A stretch of 64,000 nucleotides of DNA from Curtobacterium sp. 458 (GTDB taxonomy: Bacteria; Actinomycetota; Actinomycetes; Actinomycetales; Microbacteriaceae). The stretch covers positions 1,190,072-1,254,071 of the forward strand of contig NZ_CP129104.1 in the NCBI RefSeq assembly GCF_030406605.1, read 5' to 3'. A model generated the notes under the pieces. The model saw nothing but the letters and a program-made list of their open reading frames with translations, did no database searches and had not been told where the DNA came from. The translations under genes were made by a program, and so were the position numbers. Position 1 is the stretch's first letter, and each line of letters starts with the position of its first letter. Below, piece after piece: positions 32,478-40,897 of this stretch.

Positions 32478-34324
32478 TCCGACTCCTGAGGGCGATCCGG
32501 TCGCACGACGACGAACGCGGCATCGCACTCGTCGCCGTCATCGGCATCGGCACGGTCGTCATGCTGCTCGTGGCGACGATGGTCGCGATCGCGACCTCGG
32601 GGGCACGCGTGACGTCGACGGACCGCGACTGGAACCGTGCGATCGCCGCGGCGTACGCCGGGATCGCCGACTACCAGTCGCGGCTCAACGCCGACAACAC
32701 CTACGGCAACTACGGGCAGCAGTACGCCCCGTTCAGCCTCGCATCGAGCAGCACCTTCTCCAAGGGAGTCGGGAGCAACCCGGCCTTCAACTACCAGGCG
32801 GGCCAGCCGTGGGTGACGGTGCCGACCGGGGACGGCTCCGCGAGCGGCGCCTCCTTCCGGTACGCAGTCGACAACAGCAATTTGTCCTCGCAGGGCGTGA
32901 TCCGTCTGCAGTCGACCGGCAGATCCGGGAGCACCACCCGATCCGTGATCGCCAACGTGCGGCCGGACGGGTTCTCGAACTACCTCTACTTCACGAACTA
33001 CGAGTCCGGTGACCCGACCGTGACGAACGAGAAGGCCGTTTCCGGCGGAACGACGCCCTGCACGAGTGCCTACCGTCCCGTCGCGACCTCGACGTCCTGC
33101 GACCAGATCCAGTTCGGTTCGGGAGACGTCCTGGCCGGCCCCGTCCGGTCCAACGACCAGATCAAGGTCTGCGGCGCGCGCTTCCGGAGCACGGTCCAGA
33201 GCGTCTACGGCGTCACGAGCAGCGGGTGCACGAACGGCACGTACGCATCGAGCCCGACCACGTCGTCGACCCTGACTCCGCCGGCGACCATCGGCGACCT
33301 CCGGGACTTCACCCGGACGGACCTGCCCTCGACGATGAACACGGTCGAGAAGGCAGGCTGCCTGTACACCGGACCGACGAAGATCGTCTTCAACGGGGAC
33401 GGCACGATGACCGTCCGATCGCCGATGACCATCGTGACCCAGGTCACCGGAGGGACGCCGACCGCGGGTGCGCAGCTCACCGGCCCGACCGTGCAGACGG
33501 CGGACTCGACTGCCAAGTGCGGGGATCCGGCGACGCTCCGGAGCGCTTCCGGGGCGGTCGTCCCCGTGCCCAAGAACAACATCGTCTACGTCCAGAACGA
33601 GCCTGCAGCGCGGCCGACGGGGACGACACAGGACCCGAACTACTGGAACGGGAACGCGACGTTGAAGAACGTAGCAACCGCGTGCACCGCCACCGGCCCG
33701 CCGTCGACCAGCGCCTCGACGTTCAAGCAGAACGGCGTGGGCTACCCCTTCATCGGCGCCACGAAGAGCGCGTCCGAGGCCGACCCGACCGCGGGCGACG
33801 GCGTGGCCGTCGCCGCGCCGTACGGTTGCGATCGAGGTGACGCCTTCGTGCAGGGGATCGTGGACAAGGCGGTCACGATCGCCGCGGAGAACTACCTGTA
33901 CGTGACGGGCGACGTGACCTACCCCGCGACCCGGACCGCGTCGACGGTCCTCGGCCTCATCGGGCAGCGAGCGGTCTGGGTGTGGAACCCGATCACGTCG
34001 GCTGGGACCACGATCCTCGCCGCGAACCGGGAGATCGACGCCGCGATCCTCTCCAACACCGGGACCTTCGTCGTCCAGAACTGGACGAGGGGCTCGACGT
34101 CCGGCCGCGGAACGCTCACCGTGAACGGTTCGATCGCTCAGAACTTCCGTGGCGCCGTGGGGTTGTCGAGCGGTCAGGGGTACACGAAGTCGTACCAGTT
34201 CGACTCGAGCTTGGCGACCTACACCCCACCGAAGTTCCCCCAGCCGACCGTCACGACCTACCGCGTCGCGACCCAGGTCGAGTCGAAGACCGCGTACGAC
34301 GCGAACGGAGCTCCCCGATCGTGA
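32474..34324 (+). CDS. PilX-like large pilus-associated protein
   Basis: A 616-residue protein with a short basic start and Arg-Gly before IALVAVIGIGTVVMLLVATM. The helix resembles a class III signal, but position +5 is Ala where pilins have Glu, as happens in PilX/GspK-type members placed at the tip. The remaining 560 residues are Thr/Ser/Asn-rich and beta-like with eight or more cysteines, suggesting a disulfide-stabilised outer domain. GspK-like tips lack Glu5 and cap the filament; by analogy this may be the tip protein. Coupled by GTGA at both ends. Confidence 0.75.
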   Translation: MIRLLRAIRSHDDERGIALVAVIGIGTVVMLLVATMVAIATSGARVTSTDRDWNRAIAAAYAGIADYQSRLNADNTYGNYGQQYAPFSLASSSTFSKGVGSNPAFNYQAGQPWVTVPTGDGSASGASFRYAVDNSNLSSQGVIRLQSTGRSGSTTRSVIANVRPDGFSNYLYFTNYESGDPTVTNEKAVSGGTTPCTSAYRPVATSTSCDQIQFGSGDVLAGPVRSNDQIKVCGARFRSTVQSVYGVTSSGCTNGTYASSPTTSSTLTPPATIGDLRDFTRTDLPSTMNTVEKAGCLYTGPTKIVFNGDGTMTVRSPMTIVTQVTGGTPTAGAQLTGPTVQTADSTAKCGDPATLRSASGAVVPVPKNNIVYVQNEPAARPTGTTQDPNYWNGNATLKNVATACTATGPPSTSASTFKQNGVGYPFIGATKSASEADPTAGDGVAVAAPYGCDRGDAFVQGIVDKAVTIAAENYLYVTGDVTYPATRTASTVLGLIGQRAVWVWNPITSAGTTILAANREIDAAILSNTGTFVVQNWTRGSTSGRGTLTVNGSIAQNFRGAVGLSSGQGYTKSYQFDSSLATYTPPKFPQPTVTTYRVATQVESKTAYDANGAPRS

Positions 34325-35160
34325 CCGCAGCGCTCCCGACCCTCGCCACCCTCGCCGCCGCGTTCGGCGCGGCGCTCGGCCTCGCGATCGGCTCGTTCCT
34401 CAACGTCGTCGTGTACCGCGTACCGGCTGGACGCTCCGTCGTCGCGCCGGCGTCGGCCTGCCCGGGTTGCGATCGTCCGATCCGCGGTCGGGACAACGTT
34501 CCGGTCCTCTCGTGGCTCGTCCTCCGAGGGCGCTGCCGCGACTGCGCGATGCCGATCTCGGCCCGGTACCCCCTCGTCGAGGGGGCGACCGCCGTGCTGT
34601 TCGTGCTCGTCGCCGTCCGCTTCCTCCCAGCCGCCGGTTCATCCGGACGCGAAGTCACGGGCGCTGTACTGCTGCTCGTCGCGCTCCTCGTCCTGATGGC
34701 CTGCAGCGTCGCGCTCGCGCTCATCGATCTGGACACCCACACCCTGCCGAACCGCATCGTGCTCCCGCTCTACCCGGTGCTCGCCGTGATGCTGACTGCC
34801 TCGAGCGCGTCGAGCGGTGACTGGGCAGCTCTGGTGCGCGGTGCCGTCGGCCTCGTCGTCCTCGGCGGCACGTACCTTGCGCTCGCCGTCGCGGTACCCC
34901 GCGGGATGGGCTTCGGCGACGTCAAGCTCGCTGGCGCGCTCGGCCTCGTGCTGGCGTACCTCGGATGGGGACCCCTCGCTGTGGGTGCTTTCGGCGCCTT
35001 CCTCCTCGGAGGTACCTTCGGCATCGTCCTCCTGCTGGTCCGACGGGCTGGTCGTTCGACCGGCATCCCGTTCGGCCCCTGGATGCTCCTCGGCGCGTGG
35101 GTGGGCGCGTTCGCCGGTGCTCCCGTCTGGGACGCCTACCTCCGTCTGCTCGGGCTCTGA
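34321..35160 (+). CDS. pilD: Prepilin peptidase PilD
   Basis: A 279-residue integral membrane aspartyl protease that removes the prepilin leader and N-methylates the new end. The cytoplasmic zinc loop has CPGC and CRDC (about residues 42-75). The catalytic aspartates lie in IDLDTHTLPN (near 138) and GFGDVKLAG (near 199), the family's D-x-x-x-x-x-P and GxGD motifs. About eight hydrophobic helices are present. The family's GSFLNVVVYRVP is intact at the start. Placed between pilin-like genes and pilM; GTG start overlaps the preceding stop. Confidence 0.95.
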   Translation: MTAALPTLATLAAAFGAALGLAIGSFLNVVVYRVPAGRSVVAPASACPGCDRPIRGRDNVPVLSWLVLRGRCRDCAMPISARYPLVEGATAVLFVLVAVRFLPAAGSSGREVTGAVLLLVALLVLMACSVALALIDLDTHTLPNRIVLPLYPVLAVMLTASSASSGDWAALVRGAVGLVVLGGTYLALAVAVPRGMGFGDVKLAGALGLVLAYLGWGPLAVGAFGAFLLGGTFGIVLLLVRRAGRSTGIPFGPWMLLGAWVGAFAGAPVWDAYLRLLGL

Positions 35161-35196
35161 GCAGGGCCCGACCGAAGCGATCCGAAGGAACACGAC

Positions 35197-36249
35197 ATGG
35201 CGAAGAACATCGTCGGCATCGACATCGGTGCTGATGCCATCCGCGCGGTGGAGGTCGCGGACGCGGACAAACCGCAGCCCACGATCGTCCGAGTCGCCGA
35301 GGTTCCCGTCCCGCCGGACGCCACCAAGCACGGCGAGGTGCTCGAGGCGAACACCGTTGCCGGGGCGCTCCGCAGTCTGTGGACACTCGGTCGGTTCCGG
35401 AGTAGGGACGTCGTCCTCGGGATGGGCAACCAGCGCGTGCTCTCCCGCGACCTCACGGTGCCGAAGGCACCCATCGCCCAGATCCGCGAATCGCTGCCCT
35501 TCCAGGTCCAGGACATGCTCCCGGTGCCGGTCGGAGACGCGATCCTCGACTTCTACCCCACGTCCGAAGGTGTCGAGGAGAACGGGCCCGTCGTGCACGG
35601 CCTCCTCGTCGCGGCCATCAAGGACGCCGTCCTCGCCAACGTCCGTGCAGCCGAACTCGCCGGGCTGAAGCCCGTGGGTGTCGACCTGATCCCGTTCGCG
35701 CTCACCCGTGTCCTCGCGCCGCGGGTCCGCGGAGCCGGGACCGTCGCGATCGTCGATTGCGGCGGCAACACGACGTCGGTCGTCATCGCCCATGACGGCG
35801 TGCCGCGCTTCGTCCGGATCATCCCCACCGGTGGGGACGACGTCACGAAGTCCATCGCCGCCCGGCTGGAGGTGCCGCTGCCCGAAGCCGAGGCGGTGAA
35901 GCGCCACTTCGGCCTCGTCGGCAGGACGCAGACCCCCGACGACGTGCGTGCCGTCGCGGTCACCCGTGAGACCGTGGGCGAGCTGATGACGAGCATCCGC
36001 AACACCGTCAACTACTACGCGAACACCCGTCCGGAGGACCCGGTGCGGAGCGTCCTCATCGTCGGTGGTGGCGCGGCGCTCCCCGGCCTCCGCGAGGGCC
36101 TCGGTGACGTGACGGGTCTCCCCGTCGCGATCGGGGACCCCTTCGTGACCGCCCGGACCTCCCGGGGCATCGCGCCGGAGGTCCTCCGTGAGCGATCCGC
36201 GTCGATGGCCGTCGCCTGGAGCCTGGCCGTCGGAGGTCGAGCGGCATGA
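35197..36249 (+). CDS. pilM: Pilus assembly protein PilM
   Basis: A 350-residue actin-like cytoplasmic protein that links the motor to PilN. It has the ATPase-fold signatures GIDIGADAIRAVEV (phosphate 1), IVDCGGNTTSVVI (phosphate 2) and VLIVGGGAALPGL (adenosine), plus the SHS2-type insertion with PFQVQDMLPVP. AAGGA precedes the ATG. Its stop overlaps the start of pilN (ATGA), as in other type IV pilus operons. Confidence 0.94.
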   Translation: MAKNIVGIDIGADAIRAVEVADADKPQPTIVRVAEVPVPPDATKHGEVLEANTVAGALRSLWTLGRFRSRDVVLGMGNQRVLSRDLTVPKAPIAQIRESLPFQVQDMLPVPVGDAILDFYPTSEGVEENGPVVHGLLVAAIKDAVLANVRAAELAGLKPVGVDLIPFALTRVLAPRVRGAGTVAIVDCGGNTTSVVIAHDGVPRFVRIIPTGGDDVTKSIAARLEVPLPEAEAVKRHFGLVGRTQTPDDVRAVAVTRETVGELMTSIRNTVNYYANTRPEDPVRSVLIVGGGAALPGLREGLGDVTGLPVAIGDPFVTARTSRGIAPEVLRERSASMAVAWSLAVGGRAA

Positions 36250-36995
36250 CCGAGACACTCGACCCCACGACCACGTCGAGCAAGCGGCGTGCAGGCGCCC
36301 TTCGTCGCCCCGCGGGACCGACCCCCACCCAAGCCGGTCACGACCAACGACGCGCACTCGTCGTCGGCGGTTCGCCGCGGGTCGATCTCCTGCCGCGTGA
36401 GGTACACGTCGCACGGCGCCAGCGTGCAGTGGTTCGACGCGTCTGGGCGGGTGTCGTCGTCGTCGCGGTCGGTGTCGGGATCGTGACGGGCTGGGCCGTG
36501 ATGGACCGCAGCGCCGCGGAACAGGACCTGCGGTCGGCGCAGGACGAGACGACGAGCCTCGCGCAGCAGCAGGGCCAGTTCCGGGACGTCCGGACCACGG
36601 AGTCCGCCACCACGCTCCTCGAGGCAGCGCAGCAGGTCGGCGGCGCCACCGAGGTGGACTGGTCGGCGACGTTGCGATCGGTGCAGAGCAAGTTGCCGTC
36701 GGGCGTGCAGATCACCGGCGTGACCGTCGACTCCGCGTCCGCGACCGAGGCGTACGCGCAGTCCGACGACCCGCTGCAAGGCCAGCGGATCGCCACACTG
36801 ACCTTCGACGCGCGGAGCGCGACGCTTCCGTCAGTTCCCGACTGGCTCTCGGCTGTCCGCGGAGTACCCGGGTTCGTGGACGCGAACGCCAACTCGGTCG
36901 CCCGGTCGGAGGACGGCTCCGGCTACGCGGTGAACATGACGATCCACCTCGACGAGAAGGCGTTCGACGACCGCTACGCCGCCAAGAAGGACTGA
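36246..36995 (+). CDS. pilN: PilN-like alignment protein
   Basis: A 249-residue bitopic protein. A 60-residue cytoplasmic head contains the short PilM-binding-type motif VDLLPREV; a single helix follows (about 65-88, WAGVVVVAVGVGIVTGWAVM), then a coiled coil and an outer alpha-beta domain (about 130-249). The motif and gene position identify it as PilN even though the outer domain diverges from proteobacterial examples. The head is longer than usual (PilN normally starts within about 10 residues of the motif). Confidence 0.85.
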   Translation: MTETLDPTTTSSKRRAGALRRPAGPTPTQAGHDQRRALVVGGSPRVDLLPREVHVARRQRAVVRRVWAGVVVVAVGVGIVTGWAVMDRSAAEQDLRSAQDETTSLAQQQGQFRDVRTTESATTLLEAAQQVGGATEVDWSATLRSVQSKLPSGVQITGVTVDSASATEAYAQSDDPLQGQRIATLTFDARSATLPSVPDWLSAVRGVPGFVDANANSVARSEDGSGYAVNMTIHLDEKAFDDRYAAKKD

Positions 36996-36998
36996 GCG

Positions 36999-37736
36999 AT
37001 GACCAGGAACCGTCTGAGCATGCTGCTCGCCCTCGTTGCGATGGCGATCGTCGCCGTCGGCGGGTTCTTCCTCGCCGTGCAACCGCAGCTCGCCTTGGCG
37101 GCGTCGGCGAGGGAACAGACCGCCACGGTCGAACAGACCAACGCGACGAGCCGCGCGGAACTCGCGCGTCTGCGCGAGCAGGCCGCGAAGCTGCCCGCGA
37201 TGCAGCGCGAGCTCGGCACGCTCACCGGCTCGATACCCGAAACGGCGTCCACCTCAGCGTTCATCGACGAGCTCGACGCGGTCGCGGCGCGCGCGGGCAT
37301 GCAGGTGTCGGCATTCACCGCGAGTGATGCCACGGCGTACAACCCGCCCGCCACGTCGAACGTGAGCGCGGAGACGTCCCCATCCGCCACGGCGGCGCCC
37401 GAGGCGACGCCGACCGCCACGGCTGCTCCGACACCCACGACCCCGACTGCGCCGAGCGTCGTGACGAACGCGGCGATCACGGGGCAGAACTTCTCGGTCA
37501 TCCCGGTCACGGTGGCGGTCGACGGCACGTTCGACCAGGCGCTGCAGTTCGTCAAGGGCGTGCAGGGCGGGACACGGCTCTTCCTGATCACCTCGATCAC
37601 CTCCGCCGAGCAGAGTGGGGACGACGGCGCTGCGACGGCCGATTCGACGTGGACCTTCGGCGGCTCGATCTACGTGCTCGATCGTGCGATGGAGACCCCC
37701 TCGGCGGCGGCGACCGCCAGCCCCTCGAACGGCTGA
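36999..37736 (+). CDS. pilO: PilO-like alignment protein
   Basis: A 245-residue bitopic protein: one N-terminal helix (about 7-28, LLALVAMAIVAVGGFFLAVQP), a coiled coil (TVEQTNATSRAELARLREQA), and the PilO ferredoxin-like outer domain starting ASTSAFIDELDAVAARAG. A Pro/Thr/Ala-rich insert interrupts the domain at about 125-155, and the Thr/Ser tail extends past the fold. It starts three bases after pilN. It would pair with PilN outside the membrane. Last gene of the pilus locus; a hairpin follows. Confidence 0.85.
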   Translation: MTRNRLSMLLALVAMAIVAVGGFFLAVQPQLALAASAREQTATVEQTNATSRAELARLREQAAKLPAMQRELGTLTGSIPETASTSAFIDELDAVAARAGMQVSAFTASDATAYNPPATSNVSAETSPSATAAPEATPTATAAPTPTTPTAPSVVTNAAITGQNFSVIPVTVAVDGTFDQALQFVKGVQGGTRLFLITSITSAEQSGDDGAATADSTWTFGGSIYVLDRAMETPSAAATASPSNG

Positions 37737-37750
37737 CCGACCCCCTCCGC

Positions 37751-37810
37751 AGGACCCCCGCAGACTGGGGTGTGACGCGCCACGCCACACCCTCTTCCGT
37801 CGGGGGTCCT
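37751..37810 (+). terminator. Terminator of the pilus locus
   Basis: AGGACCCCCG (37751-37760) pairs exactly with CGGGGGTCCT (37801-37810); an inner stem GGGTGTG/CACACCC lies within. The structure starts 15 bases after the pilO stop. The rest of the 174-base gap to the next gene has nothing else I can name. Confidence 0.7.
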
Positions 37811-37910
37811 CGTCTGCGTACGATGCTCGCGACGCCGCGCTCGTGGCTGCTCATCCCCCTCTCGAACGGCCCCGCTCGCGGGCTGTTCCTCGTCGTGCCC
37901 GGAGTCGCGC

Positions 37911-38573
37911 GTGTTGAACGGAATCGTGGAGTTCCTCGGCTGGTTCGGAGCCGTAACCGTCCTGGCTGGTTACATTCTCTTCTCGACCGGCAAGCTACCG
38001 AACGGGCCGGTCTACCAGCTGCTCAACCTCGTCGGCGGCCTCGCGATCGCCGTCAACGTCGGAGCTCACCACGCGATCCCGTCGCTCATCGTCAACGGCA
38101 TCTGGGCGATCGTCGCCGTGGTGGTCCTGACGAAGATGCTGCGCACGCGACGGGCGGCCAGGCGCGGCGAGCCGGTGGCGGCGACGACGGGTCCGATCCT
38201 CGTCGAGCCACCGACCACGACAGCGGTCCTGCCGGTCGTCGGCCCGGCCCTCCGCGACCACGACGACACGACCGACCACGGCGACACGACCGAGCCGGAC
38301 ACCGGATCGCACGTGGGCACCGAGGCGCACGACGGGGCGCGCGTCCACACCGCGGCCGGGGCGCCCACTGCCCCGGCCCCCATGACCGAGACCGTCCCGG
38401 TGATCACCGCGACCATCGCCCTCGCCCTGGTCGCGGCAGCACAGCGGGAGCATCAGGGCAACGAGCACAAGCAGCAGGACAACGAGCGCCAGCGGCAGGG
38501 CAACGAGCGCAAGCAGCAGGACAATGAGCACCAGCAGCAGGACCACGTGCCCGAGCAGCCCGAACTGGCCTGA
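37911..38573 (+). CDS. CBU_0592-like membrane protein with heptad-repeat tail
   Basis: A 220-residue protein. Residues 1-75 hold three short membrane helices with the family pattern WFGAVTVLAGYILFSTGKL and YQLLNLVGGLAIAVN, as in the CBU_0592/YgjV-like small membrane family of unknown role. A Thr/Asp/His-rich spacer follows, then near the end four 7-residue repeats Q-[GD]-N-E-[HR]-[KQ]-[QR]. GGAG lies six bases before the GTG; TTG three bases on is an alternative. The tail differs sharply in composition from the rest and looks like a recent slippage expansion. Confidence 0.78.
   Translation: MLNGIVEFLGWFGAVTVLAGYILFSTGKLPNGPVYQLLNLVGGLAIAVNVGAHHAIPSLIVNGIWAIVAVVVLTKMLRTRRAARRGEPVAATTGPILVEPPTTTAVLPVVGPALRDHDDTTDHGDTTEPDTGSHVGTEAHDGARVHTAAGAPTAPAPMTETVPVITATIALALVAAAQREHQGNEHKQQDNERQRQGNERKQQDNEHQQQDHVPEQPELA
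38454..38543 (+). repeat. 21-bp tandem repeats inside a coding region
   Basis: Four full 21-base copies (38454-38474, 38475-38495, 38496-38516, 38517-38537) and six bases of a fifth, starting CAGGRCAAYGAGC. Each is one heptad of the encoded protein, so gain or loss of copies keeps the reading frame. Confidence 0.85.
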
Positions 38574-38634
38574 CGGCTGACAGCCGAACCGAGCCGAACC
38601 CCGCGGGACCCGCCCGCGCAGCCGACCCCGGCGA

Positions 38635-38640
38635 TACGAT
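38635..38640 (+). promoter_or_regulatory. -10 element TACGAT for a leaderless transcript
   Basis: TACGAT is followed by exactly six bases and then the ATG at 38647, placing the transcript start on the A of the start codon. No ribosome binding site precedes the ATG and no -35 is evident. Confidence 0.5.
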
Positions 38641-38646
38641 CGCTCC

Positions 38647-39174
38647 ATGTCCCGGTGGCTGATCGCGACGATGACGTCCGTGCTCTTCATCGCGCTCGTC
38701 GTCGCGGTGTCCGGCTTCGAGGCGCTCCTCGCCGACGTCGAACCGATCACCCAGCCCGACGCGACCCCGTACCTCGGCCCCGCGATGGTGGTCTCGGTCG
38801 CGATCGTGGTGTTCCTCGCGACCGCCGCCGGAGCCCGCGAGGGCAACCCCGGCGTCACGGGCCTGGTCGCCGCAGCGACCTCGTACCTGGTGATGCTCGG
38901 TGTCGGAGCCGTCGGGTACGCACTGCTCCGGGGTGACGCCACGGAGCTCCTCGTCTTCCCGGCGGGCTCTGCGCTCGGGCCCTTCGTGGTCGGGACCGTC
39001 GTGGTCGCCCTGGTCTGCGTCGTCGGGGGGATCGCCGTCGTCCGACACCAGGCGCGAGCGGCGGGGGCGGCCCCGGAAGGCTCCGGCAGCGGCCCCGGCC
39101 CGGTCCCGGGAGGCCCTGGCCGCACGTCCGCACCGGCCCCCGACGCCCGGGGGAGTGACGGCGGTCCGCGGTAG
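38647..39174 (+). CDS. Four-helix membrane protein of unknown function
   Basis: A 175-residue protein with four hydrophobic helices (about 4-25, 45-65, 72-97, 104-132) and a Gly/Pro/Ser-rich cytoplasmic tail. Similar small proteins occur widely in Microbacteriaceae without a known role. The start is fixed by the -10 element six bases upstream. A TAGGAT immediately at the end of the gene (39172-39177) could be the promoter of the next gene. Confidence 0.7.
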   Translation: MSRWLIATMTSVLFIALVVAVSGFEALLADVEPITQPDATPYLGPAMVVSVAIVVFLATAAGAREGNPGVTGLVAAATSYLVMLGVGAVGYALLRGDATELLVFPAGSALGPFVVGTVVVALVCVVGGIAVVRHQARAAGAAPEGSGSGPGPVPGGPGRTSAPAPDARGSDGGPR

Positions 39175-39177
39175 GAT
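39172..39177 (+). promoter_or_regulatory. Possible -10 element TAGGAT for the next gene
   Basis: TAGGAT overlaps the stop codon of the four-helix protein gene and lies 66 bases before the next start. It matches TANNNT; a -35 is not evident. Confidence 0.35.
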
Positions 39178-39243
39178 CGCCCCGCACGACGCGACACCGC
39201 GAGCCGCGCCGTGCGACGACCACGCACGGCGACCGGGGGCACG

Positions 39244-40353
39244 ATGACCGACCACGACCACGGCTGGGGAGCGGTCCCGCCCGTCGACTCCATCCGCGGC
39301 ACCCGGGTCCCGGATCCCGCACGTCCCCGTCGGCGCCTGCGGCGCGGCGCGCTCATCGGGATCCTCGCGGGCGCGGCTGCGCTCGTCCTCCTCGTGGTGG
39401 GCGGCGGCATCGGCTACGCGAACGGCATGAGCACGCACGCGGCCGACCGGCCGGTCCGTGCCTTCCTCGACGACCTCGTGGCCGGCAAGGCCGAGGCCGC
39501 TCTCGATTCCGCCGGCATCGAGCGTGAGAAGGGGGACGCCCTGCTGACCGACGCCGCCTACGCGAAGGCGAAGCGGACGATCACCGGCTACCGCATCACC
39601 GCGGTCCGGACGAGCGGTGACAGCGCTGCCGTCACGACCGCACTCCGACAGGGCGGACAGGACGTCCCGGCGACGTTCGAGCTGAGCCGGACCGGCACCG
39701 ACTGGGGCGTGTTCCCGGTCTGGCAGCTGCAGCCGCCCCGGCTCGGCGCCGTCGACGTGTCGGTCCGCGGCCCGGCCCGCACCCCGCTCGATGTCGCGGG
39801 CAGGTCCGTCACGACGTCGAAGGACGGCACGGCGACGCTCACCGCCCTCCCCGGCAGCTACGACGTCGTGATCAGGGGCGGCAAGTGGGTCGAGTCCGGC
39901 AGCGAGACCGCCACGGTCAGCGGGTTCGGCGGCACCGCGTCGAGCCCGGTCGCGATGACGGCCACCCTCACGTCGGCGGGCAGGAGCGCGGCGACGAAGG
40001 CAGTGGACACCTGGGTCGACTGGTGCATCGCGTCGCACGACCCGGCGCCGTCCGGGTGCAGCTTCTACGCCTACGGCGAAGACCCGTCCTACACGTACAC
40101 CAACGAGCGCTGGACGCTCGGCACCCGCCCGGTCGTCTCGGTCGGCGAGTGGTCGTCCGGCGGCTGGCTCGTCACGACGACCACCTACGGTCGCGCGACC
40201 TTCACCGCGGACATCTCCGGTCCGGGTGGCGTCGGCACGGCCTCCGCCGGCCCCATGAACGTCAATGCGAGCGGGTACATCACGGGGTTCGACGGTGACG
40301 GGGCGACCTTCCGTTCCGCGGTCGCCCCGTCGTCGTCCGAGTCCGGCTCCTGA
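39244..40353 (+). CDS. Membrane-anchored envelope protein of unknown function
   Basis: A 369-residue protein. A 35-residue Arg-rich cytoplasmic head leads to one helix (about 36-58, LIGILAGAAALVLLVVGGGIGYA). The outer part starts with a 90-residue alpha-beta domain that resembles DUF4878-like stress lipoprotein domains (VRAFLDDLVAGKAEAAL), followed by beta-rich stretches and a pair of cysteines (WCIASHDPAPSGCSF). The tail is Ser-rich. I cannot assign a function. It is the last gene before the repeat block and the str operon. Confidence 0.7.
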   Translation: MTDHDHGWGAVPPVDSIRGTRVPDPARPRRRLRRGALIGILAGAAALVLLVVGGGIGYANGMSTHAADRPVRAFLDDLVAGKAEAALDSAGIEREKGDALLTDAAYAKAKRTITGYRITAVRTSGDSAAVTTALRQGGQDVPATFELSRTGTDWGVFPVWQLQPPRLGAVDVSVRGPARTPLDVAGRSVTTSKDGTATLTALPGSYDVVIRGGKWVESGSETATVSGFGGTASSPVAMTATLTSAGRSAATKAVDTWVDWCIASHDPAPSGCSFYAYGEDPSYTYTNERWTLGTRPVVSVGEWSSGGWLVTTTTYGRATFTADISGPGGVGTASAGPMNVNASGYITGFDGDGATFRSAVAPSSSESGS

Positions 40354-40380
40354 CGCCCGGCGTCCGGCCTGGAGGCACGG

Positions 40381-40616
40381 GTCGCCCCCCGACCGGGCAG
40401 CCCACGTCGGACGCGGTGCGGGTCGCCCTGACCGGGCAGCCAACGTCGGACACGGTGCGGGTCGCCCTGACCGGGCAGCCAACGTCGGACGCGGTGCGGG
40501 TCGCGCGGTTGGCCGGGCAGCCCGATCCGGACGCGGTGCGGGTCGCGCCCTGGCCGGGCAGCCCGCTCCGGACGCGATGCGGGGCGCCCCGACCGGGCAG
40601 CCCACCTCGGATGCGG
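40381..40616 (+). repeat. Tandem block of about 40-bp direct repeats
   Basis: Six head-to-tail copies: 40381-40421, 40422-40460, 40461-40499, 40500-40541, 40542-40582 and a partial copy to 40616. Each has the core CCGGGCAGCC and most end in GGACGCGGTGCGG. The second and third copies differ at one base; outer copies diverge and vary from 39 to 42 bases. There are no spacers, so this is not a CRISPR array. It occupies most of the 544-base gap between 40353 and rpsL. Confidence 0.88.
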
Positions 40617-40697
40617 CCCCGCCGCCCGCGGGAGGACCCGCCGGACCGGCGTTCGCCCTGGGCGGTCCCCACGGGCCTCCAGGGCGACGCGCCCGGA

Positions 40698-40726
40698 TTG
40701 ATTTCGCGTGGTGCCGCGGGTAGGCT
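40698..40726 (+). promoter_or_regulatory. str operon promoter
   Basis: TTGATT (40698-40703) and TAGGCT (40721-40726) are 17 bases apart, a good match to the vegetative promoter. Transcription would start near 40733, leaving a 165-base leader before rpsL. Confidence 0.7.
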
Positions 40727-40897
40727 CTACCGGGTGTGCGCCCTCGGGCGCGCCCGAAAGTCCGGACGGCCGACGGCCGCATCCGGGCCACTCCGTCCCC
40801 CACCGAACCGTCCGCCGACAGGCGGTCCTCGGTGTGGGACGAGGAAGCCGGCGGTCCGCGCCGGCCGGAGAGCACGAGCGAAGAACCAGGAGAACAG

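Noticed and set aside
40381..40616. CRISPR array
   Set aside because: The repeats are contiguous with no unique spacers and vary in length from 39 to 42 bases; there are no cas genes.
40265..40723. A protein-coding gene made from the tandem repeats
   Set aside because: Unit lengths of 39, 41 and 42 bases break the frame, and there is no ribosome site; the apparent repeats RVALTGQPTSD are a by-product.
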